Program-made: the position numbers and the translations under genes
In this document: positions 12,937-17,198 of the stretch, one piece after another
Layout of the letters: the number at the start of each line of letters is the position of its first letter
How positions within the stretch are numbered: position 1 is the stretch's first letter
Origin: CAYQZD01 sp964421875
GTDB lineage: Bacteria > Electryoneota > Tariuqbacteria > Tariuqbacterales > Tariuqbacteraceae
Length of the DNA stretch: 17,198 nt
Assembly (NCBI GenBank): GCA_964421875.1
Contig: CAYQZD010000080.1
Coordinates: forward strand, 1-17,198
Direction of reading: 5' to 3'
Notes under the pieces: model-generated
What the model saw: the letters and a program-made list of their open reading frames with translations, nothing else
What the model was told of the DNA's origin: nothing
The model's database searches: none

Positions 12937-13914
12937 ATGACGAGACAAACTAAGGCCTTCTGGCTGGGGCTTTTTATGCTGGGAGGCATGGTAATCGGGT
13001 TGGGAGTTCTGATTTGGCTGGGGGCTTCGAACTGGTTCAGGGAAACCCACAGCTATGTAACCTATTTCGATTATACGGTGCAGGGTTTGACTATGGATGC
13101 GGCGGTGAAATTCCGGGGTGTGCAGGTAGGCAGGGTACAGGATATCAGAGTGGCGCCGGATGGCAGACTGATTGAAACGGTGATGGAACTGGAGCCGGTA
13201 TTCGTGGTTACCGACAGCCTTCGCGCCAAAGTGGAACTCACGGGAATTACCGGGATGAAGTACATCGAACTCGATTATGTGGGACCTGAGAAACAGCGTC
13301 TCCATCCCGAACTGTCATTTGAGCCGCCGCATCCGGTGATACCCTCCTATTTCGGCGGTTTCGAGGAAATCGGTCAGGCTTTGCGTGATGTTTACGATAA
13401 GATAATGATTATCGATACCGAAGGAATTTCTTATCGGACAAAGACTTTTCTGGAGGCGGTGACATCGACTGCGGTCAACGCGGACAGCCTGTTAGCTGAC
13501 ACCAGCCTCACCTCCTGGGCGGTCGCTTTGCATCGCACCACCGGGAAGCTGGATTCGATGCTTGGAGAACTTGACGTTGCCTATTACGATGAAGAGGTCG
13601 AAAAGGCTCTGCGCGAACTCAGCCAGGGAGCGAAACACTTTAACCAAACCTTCGCCGCCCTGGAAAAACAGGCTGAAGGGATGAATGTCGATGTCAAGCT
13701 GGACTCGATCGCAGACAATCTCAACAACCTGATTGTAGCGACCACAGAGTTTTTGGGAAGGTTCCAATATCAGTCGGCTCAGGTCTTGATAGATGTCAGC
13801 ACCGCAGTCTCGGCGCTGAATAAATCCATCGTCCAGCTTGATGAAATGATGATATCGATGGAAACCTATCCTTCGAAAATATTATACACCGGTCCACCCC
13901 CCAAGGAAAAGTAG
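12937..13914 (+). CDS. mlaD: MlaD-like MCE-domain lipid-binding protein
   Basis: This periplasmic, membrane-anchored substrate-binding component of the lipid transporter would form an MCE ring on the MlaE permease. Residues 8-29 are one transmembrane helix (FWLGLFMLGGMVIGLGVLIW). The MCE domain covers about 39-115, with VQGLTMDAAVKFRGVQVGRV and the closing LTGITGMKYIELDYVGP. The remainder to 325 is predicted mostly helical (for example LDSIADNLNNLIVATTEFLG) and may extend as a coiled coil toward the outer membrane. A good Shine-Dalgarno (acaggagaa) supports the ATG. The repeat upstream may uncouple it from mlaF, so its level may be set separately. Confidence 0.92.
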   Translation: MTRQTKAFWLGLFMLGGMVIGLGVLIWLGASNWFRETHSYVTYFDYTVQGLTMDAAVKFRGVQVGRVQDIRVAPDGRLIETVMELEPVFVVTDSLRAKVELTGITGMKYIELDYVGPEKQRLHPELSFEPPHPVIPSYFGGFEEIGQALRDVYDKIMIIDTEGISYRTKTFLEAVTSTAVNADSLLADTSLTSWAVALHRTTGKLDSMLGELDVAYYDEEVEKALRELSQGAKHFNQTFAALEKQAEGMNVDVKLDSIADNLNNLIVATTEFLGRFQYQSAQVLIDVSTAVSALNKSIVQLDEMMISMETYPSKILYTGPPPKEK

Positions 13915-13926
13915 GGAAGCGGATAT

Positions 13927-14565
13927 ATGAAGATACATTATCTTTTGATAGTATCAATATTAGTCTCTATCGCAGGGTGCGTCAACATCCCTCAGGAGAC
14001 CATTGAAATTAAACGCTACGCCATCGAACCGGCGGGGGAATTCACTCCGGCTGACACCACACTGAACCTGAGTCTGCGCGTCGCCCCCTTCAGCTCCGAT
14101 GCGATTTTCCGGGGTACGCGGATGGTCTATAGAAAGCATACCGGTGAAACCGATTACTACTTCTATCACCGCTGGATAGCGCCGCTTTCCTATCAGTTGA
14201 CCGACGCCCTTTCCGCCAACCTATTGGATTGGGGGCTGTTTTCCAAGGGTGTGATGCAGGAGGCTAACGGTCCTACTCCCTATCACGAGATCCAGTGCCG
14301 GTTGAATACCCTCTGTGCGGTAAACCTGAAGAAAGACCGCAAAGCCGCGCTGGAGGTTTACCTGATGGTCTATGCGGTCAATCCCAAAACCTACGAAAAA
14401 TCCACCATCTTCCAGAAAAAATACGCATTGGAACAGGAGCGGAACAAGGACAATGTGCCCAGTTTTATCGAAGCGGCTAACTTGGTGGTGGGACAGTGGT
14501 TTCAGGAGGTGCGGACAGATTTACTCCCGGTTTTCCTGGAGGAGGCGAAAAAATACGGGGATTAA
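13927..14565 (+). CDS. PqiC-like ABC-transport auxiliary lipoprotein
   Basis: This is an outer-membrane or periplasmic lipoprotein of the ABC_trans_aux/PqiC type that accompanies MCE systems and is thought to receive or guide lipid at the outer membrane. It has 212 residues. The signal peptide ends in lipobox SIAGC with lipidated Cys18. The start of the mature part, IEIKRYAIEP, followed by LSLRVAPFSSDAIFRGTRMVYR and then YYFYHRWIAPLSYQLTDAL, is the characteristic opening of this family. It lies 12 bp after mlaD with a purine-rich Shine-Dalgarno (gggaagcgg), so it is the last gene of the operon. The assignment rests on the opening motifs and context; the C-terminal half is diverged. Confidence 0.8.
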   Translation: MKIHYLLIVSILVSIAGCVNIPQETIEIKRYAIEPAGEFTPADTTLNLSLRVAPFSSDAIFRGTRMVYRKHTGETDYYFYHRWIAPLSYQLTDALSANLLDWGLFSKGVMQEANGPTPYHEIQCRLNTLCAVNLKKDRKAALEVYLMVYAVNPKTYEKSTIFQKKYALEQERNKDNVPSFIEAANLVVGQWFQEVRTDLLPVFLEEAKKYGD

Positions 14566-14635
14566 TGCCTTAGTATCTATAGATATGCTCAGGAGGAGGC
14601 GGGGCGGGAATTTTTCAGCCCTTTGTTGTTTGTGG

Positions 14636-14869
14636 ATAGTGGTTAGTGTTAGGCGCTTGGCGCTGGGGGCTGGTGAAGAGGATTCACTGGCTATTACGTC
14701 TAATAAGGCTATGCAGGGCGGAATCATATTACGCCGGGTGCGGGGACCCGGCGGGCACTTAAATAGTGTTTGGTGGTTGGTGATTAGGTGCTTGGATCTG
14801 GGGGCTGGGAAAGAAAAATTCACTGGCTATTACGGCTAAATTCGGTAGGCGGGGGGTTTATCCCCCCGC
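14636..14869 (+). repeat. Convergent intergenic region of repeats and hairpins
   Basis: Two imperfect direct copies (about 14636-14703 and 14771-14839) share gctgggggctgg..., then attcactggctattacg. Between them lies a GGGTGCGGGGACCC-core hairpin (14732-14753, outer stem cgcc/ggcg). After them comes a strong hairpin, gcgggggg-tttat-ccccccgc (14849-14869). It lies between convergent genes, so the last hairpin could help end transcription from both sides, though no T-run follows. No gene was seen in 14566-14919. Confidence 0.55.
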
Positions 14870-14919
14870 GCCAACTAAAGCGCCGCCCGGTTACCGGACA
14901 TAGTGTTATGCGCATGTAA

Positions 14920-15453
14920 TTAATAATCGAAAAAGCGGCTCCCGTCGGATTGATAATACCATTGAAACTCTATCCATACATAGGGTACGCCGCTGTCGGT
15001 CTCTTCATAATCCATATCGAGCAATAGAATCTTCGCGTAGTTTCCCTCCGCAGTAATGATACAGTAGCATTTCTCAGGTTCGAGGTTGTATATTACAACA
15101 TTATAACCATCTTCCGGCGCTTCCGTGATTTCATCCAGAGTCGAGTAGCCAATTTCAATGAAGGCGGGACGTCGATGCGTGGTGTAGAGCGAGGCGCCGG
15201 TGGGATTCCCTCCGCCGTCGGTTTCAATTTGCAGCGCCATATCGTAGTTTTCATCCCATCCCGCAGGATTTTCATAAGCCGCAGTTCCTTCGGAAAAATC
15301 GAATCCCTGGATGTAAGCGAATCCTCCTTCCAAATAGGTTTCCGAACTTAAAGTGGAAATATAGGAAACTTCGCTGTCTTCGTCGCTGCTGTCGCATCCG
15401 AGTATTACCGCCGCGATAATCAGTGTAAAAAGGACGGTTCGATACGTTTTCAT
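14920..15453 (-). CDS. Small lipoprotein of unknown function
   Basis: This 177-residue protein was not recognised. Residues 1-19 are a signal peptide ending in lipobox VILGC with lipidated Cys20, followed by an acidic DSSDEDSE stretch typical of exported lipoproteins. The mature part is rich in Tyr, Glu and Gly with beta-like alternation and a Cys pair in EKCYCIITAEGNYAKILL. It ends EFQWYYQSDGSRFFDY, consistent with a compact extracytoplasmic beta domain of HmuY-like general appearance, though that is a guess. Its ATG overlaps the stop of the preceding gene by four bases, so the two are translationally coupled and probably work together. A gggagag stretch serves as Shine-Dalgarno. Confidence 0.8.
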   Translation of the reverse strand: MKTYRTVLFTLIIAAVILGCDSSDEDSEVSYISTLSSETYLEGGFAYIQGFDFSEGTAAYENPAGWDENYDMALQIETDGGGNPTGASLYTTHRRPAFIEIGYSTLDEITEAPEDGYNVVIYNLEPEKCYCIITAEGNYAKILLLDMDYEETDSGVPYVWIEFQWYYQSDGSRFFDY

Positions 15454-16283
15454 TGGCTCTCCCTTGGAGAGGGTTTCTTCGCCAAATCAACATTCACCCA
15501 CAGCTTTATTTCTTCCATCATAGTTCCGCCCGGTCCTTTACCGCCGCCGGACCCGCTCATTCTCCCTCCGCCACCCATCCCCCCGGGCCTGCCTCCGCCG
15601 AAACCGCCAGCGCCCCCCCTCCCGCCGCCGCGCCTCCCGCTGGGAGGTCTCATTCCGCTAATATCCGGCGCATCGATTACAATTCCAAGCTTGAATTTAT
15701 CCGGTTTAAAATCCTCTGAGAGTATCGGAGTTCCGCTGCAGTCGATTAAGGGTATTCTGAATTCATAGGTGAATACTCCTTTGTCCCGGTTGAACGCAGC
15801 CGCGGGTCCCTCGCTGCTCATCGAAGGGTAGAGCGTTTCTCCTCGTTCGGTGACAGCAGAGGCTTGCAGGCTGCCGCATTCCGGGAGATTTCCCATCATA
15901 TCGCCTTGCTTAGGGTGTTCGCCAGGGTTGAAATTCAAGCGGCCGAAATCCTTAGGGGCGTTCCCGGTAAATTTGTATCCGAAATCCTCGCGCTTACCGC
16001 CCCGGGGACTCAGCCAGAAGGTGACGCCGAACTGATGGATCTGCAGCGTGGTCATACGGTCGGCTAAGCGCGTCAGCGCGTATAGGTAATCGCCGTCGTT
16101 GCACAGCCCCACCGACAGGTTGAGGTCTTCGAAATAGGTCAGTGACGCGGGGTCCCATTCTTCGGCGAAACCGTCCACCTGTATCGCTTTGTCAGCCCAT
16201 CGGCTCTCCAGTTTCTCACCACCGCAGCCTAAAAGTAAGAGCGCGGCTGAGATTGCTGTCATTGTAACGGCTATGCGTCTCAT
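15450..16283 (-). CDS. Lipoprotein with CBM9/DOMON-like domain and Gly-rich tail
   Basis: This 277-residue exported protein has a signal peptide ending in lipobox LLLGC, with lipidated Cys20. The opening of the mature part, WADKAIQVDGFAEEWD, followed by LNLSVGLCNDGDYLYALTRL, matches the start of CBM9/DOMON-like domains (ligand- or haem-binding beta sandwiches). FGVTFWLSP and FTYEFRIPLIDC continue that fold to about residue 205. Residues about 215-255 are a Gly/Arg/Met-rich linker (GGGRGGAGGFGGGRPGGMGG), followed by a final strand, EEIKLWVNVDL. Such glycine-rich inserts are seen in surface proteins, but a specific role is not evident. Only a weak Shine-Dalgarno was seen. It is the first gene of a two-gene operon. 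Confidence 0.8.
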   Translation of the reverse strand: MRRIAVTMTAISAALLLLGCGGEKLESRWADKAIQVDGFAEEWDPASLTYFEDLNLSVGLCNDGDYLYALTRLADRMTTLQIHQFGVTFWLSPRGGKREDFGYKFTGNAPKDFGRLNFNPGEHPKQGDMMGNLPECGSLQASAVTERGETLYPSMSSEGPAAAFNRDKGVFTYEFRIPLIDCSGTPILSEDFKPDKFKLGIVIDAPDISGMRPPSGRRGGGRGGAGGFGGGRPGGMGGGGRMSGSGGGKGPGGTMMEEIKLWVNVDLAKKPSPRESQ

Positions 16284-16433
16284 ATTATTGTCCGGATTAG
16301 TCTTTCGGTGTGTCGGTGGACCTTCTGATTGTTTGGTCCATCCTTTAATTTTGACCCTGGAGCGGGAGGAAATGTTTAAGATTCCTCCCTTTCAGCTTCA
16401 ACAATTAATGGAATATGGCGATTCTAATAGGGC

Positions 16434-16540
16434 GTGTCGCCGAATCACATTTCTATGGTGTCGGGTTCCCGCACTCGACACCAACTAATTATTATTTTTG
16501 AATATGCTTTCGACTACGGAGAGTCGACAGCTCGTATGAT
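16434..16540 (+). repeat. Composite intergenic repeat module, second copy
   Basis: This copy aligns with 8003-8111: gtgtcgccgaa, then a reverse-oriented GGGTGCGGGGACCC-core hairpin (16457-16482), an AT-rich spacer, and tcgactacggagagtcga. The last is a clean 6-bp stem here, while the first copy has mismatches. No gene is recognised from 16284 to 17198. Stretch 16541-16783 is AT-rich and otherwise featureless. Confidence 0.65.
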
Positions 16541-16783
16541 TCATTTGGGAAACAGCCCCTTACAGATTAGCTCTTGAAGTATTCGGCATCACGCCGATAA
16601 AGAAACGCCCCAATCAGCACAATGCGTTTTTCATAATGGTCAAGGGATAATTGTGGATTTTTTCCTGAGATTTTAGTACAATATATATTTCAGATAATTT
16701 GGGAAATCGTTTTTCCGAATCAACATTTTTTTCTGCTAACAACCGGATTTATAGCGATTCCCAAAAAGATTGTCCTATGATTT

Positions 16784-16859
16784 GTCATTCCTGCGCAAGC
16801 AGGAATCCAGTAAATAATACAAATACAAGAAGATGGATTCCCGCTTTCGCGGGAATGAC
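16784..16859 (+). mobile_element. Gene-less REP-like element with inverted arms
   Basis: The left arm (16784-16810, gtcattcctgcgcaagcagg...) and right arm (16834-16859, tggattcccgctttcgcgg...) are inverted copies separated by only 23 bp. Arm order and orientation match those around the GIY-YIG gene, and both right arms are followed by atccttt. It reads as a non-autonomous version of the 2926-3292 element. Confidence 0.55.
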
Positions 16860-16920
16860 ATCCTTTTTCCGTCATTCTTTTCAGGACGTGTTGCCGAAAT
16901 ACTTCAAGGGCGGAAAGTAG

Positions 16921-16985
16921 GGGCTTGATTTATCAAGCCCGGTTTTAAGTTATTGTATTACAAGGGATTTGATAAATCAAATCCC
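16921..16985 (+). repeat. Pair of hairpins with TTGATAAATCAA-type cores
   Basis: The hairpin gggcttga-ttta-tcaagccc (16921-16940) is followed after 23 bp by gggatttga-taaa-tcaaatccc (16964-16985). Both have 8- to 9-bp perfect stems, and their loops are reverse complements. The remaining 16986-17198 is AT-rich with no gene seen; it may be the upstream region of a gene outside the window. Confidence 0.6.
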
Positions 16986-17198
16986 TACACCTCTATCTGT
17001 AAACTAAGACAATAAAGCGAAAATTGATTTGGGAAACAGATCCTTCAAGAATGACTATAACTCTGGAAAAGTGGTTGCACTTAAATGCAGGCCGATGATT
17101 TTTTCGCAAATTTAAAGTACATCGTGATTAATTGGTAATGTCCATCACTACTGTCCCAACTTTTAGTCTAATAAAGACAATTGATTAGGATTTATTGT

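Noticed and set aside
14372..14839. Plus-strand open frame of 155 codons overlapping the auxiliary lipoprotein end
   Set aside because: The first part is out of frame with a real gene and the rest is direct-repeat and hairpin sequence.
14849..14869. Intrinsic terminator for the mla operon
   Set aside because: The hairpin is strong, but it lies almost 300 bp after the last stop and has no T-run on either strand. It is listed as part of the repeat region only.
16699..16920. Plus-strand open frame of 73 codons
   Set aside because: Its C-terminal half is translated REP-like arms, and no domain or ribosome site is present.

Overview
The window looks like a scaffold piece from an uncultured Gram-negative (diderm) bacterium, probably of the FCB/Zixibacteria-like type. 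The evidence is an Mla/MCE lipid-transport operon with a STAS-fused MlaE permease, several lipobox proteins, moderately GC-rich genes, and intergenic DNA packed with short hairpin repeats. Two runs of N (3384-3483 and 7823-7832) show it is an assembled draft, and both lie in repetitive sequence. The phylum call is an inference from gene content only.

Region 1 (1-742) has no gene. It is a mosaic of hairpins, 7- and 9-nt periodic repeats, and a 161-bp direct duplication. Region 2 (743-7808) encodes a molybdenum hydroxylase of the xanthine dehydrogenase/CO dehydrogenase family in the order FAD subunit, [2Fe-2S] subunit, Mo-pterin subunit. About 3.3 kb separates the FAD gene from the other two, which overlap by ATGA. 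That interval holds an anchored PsbP/DUF1795-like protein, a small GIY-YIG nuclease gene framed by inverted REP-like arms, a 227-bp tandem array containing an assembly gap, and an AT-rich HNH-type protein gene. The HNH gene is preceded by the same 72-bp sequence that precedes the GIY-YIG gene.

Region 3 (7809-8364) is an assembly-damaged G-rich stretch followed by hairpin repeats. Region 4 (8365-10356, minus strand) encodes an NHLRC2-like membrane-anchored or exported thioredoxin-fold/NHL-repeat protein. Region 5 (10770-14565) is a lipid-transport operon: STAS-MlaE permease, MlaF ATPase, MlaD/MCE substrate-binding protein, and a PqiC-type auxiliary lipoprotein. An 84-bp MITE-like element sits between mlaF and mlaD. 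These proteins would form a phospholipid (or other lipid) transporter spanning the envelope.

Region 6 (14920-16283, minus strand) is a two-gene lipoprotein operon: a CBM9/DOMON-like protein with a Gly-rich tail, then a small lipoprotein translationally coupled by ATGA. Region 7 (16284-17198) has no recognisable gene and holds more members of the same repeat families.

The most interesting signal is the repeat system. The GIY-YIG gene occupies the interior of an element whose inverted arms match those of a gene-less 76-bp element at 16784-16859, as an autonomous/non-autonomous pair would. A second nuclease-like gene (HNH) follows an identical copy of the same leader. Several other hairpin families are scattered through every intergenic region.
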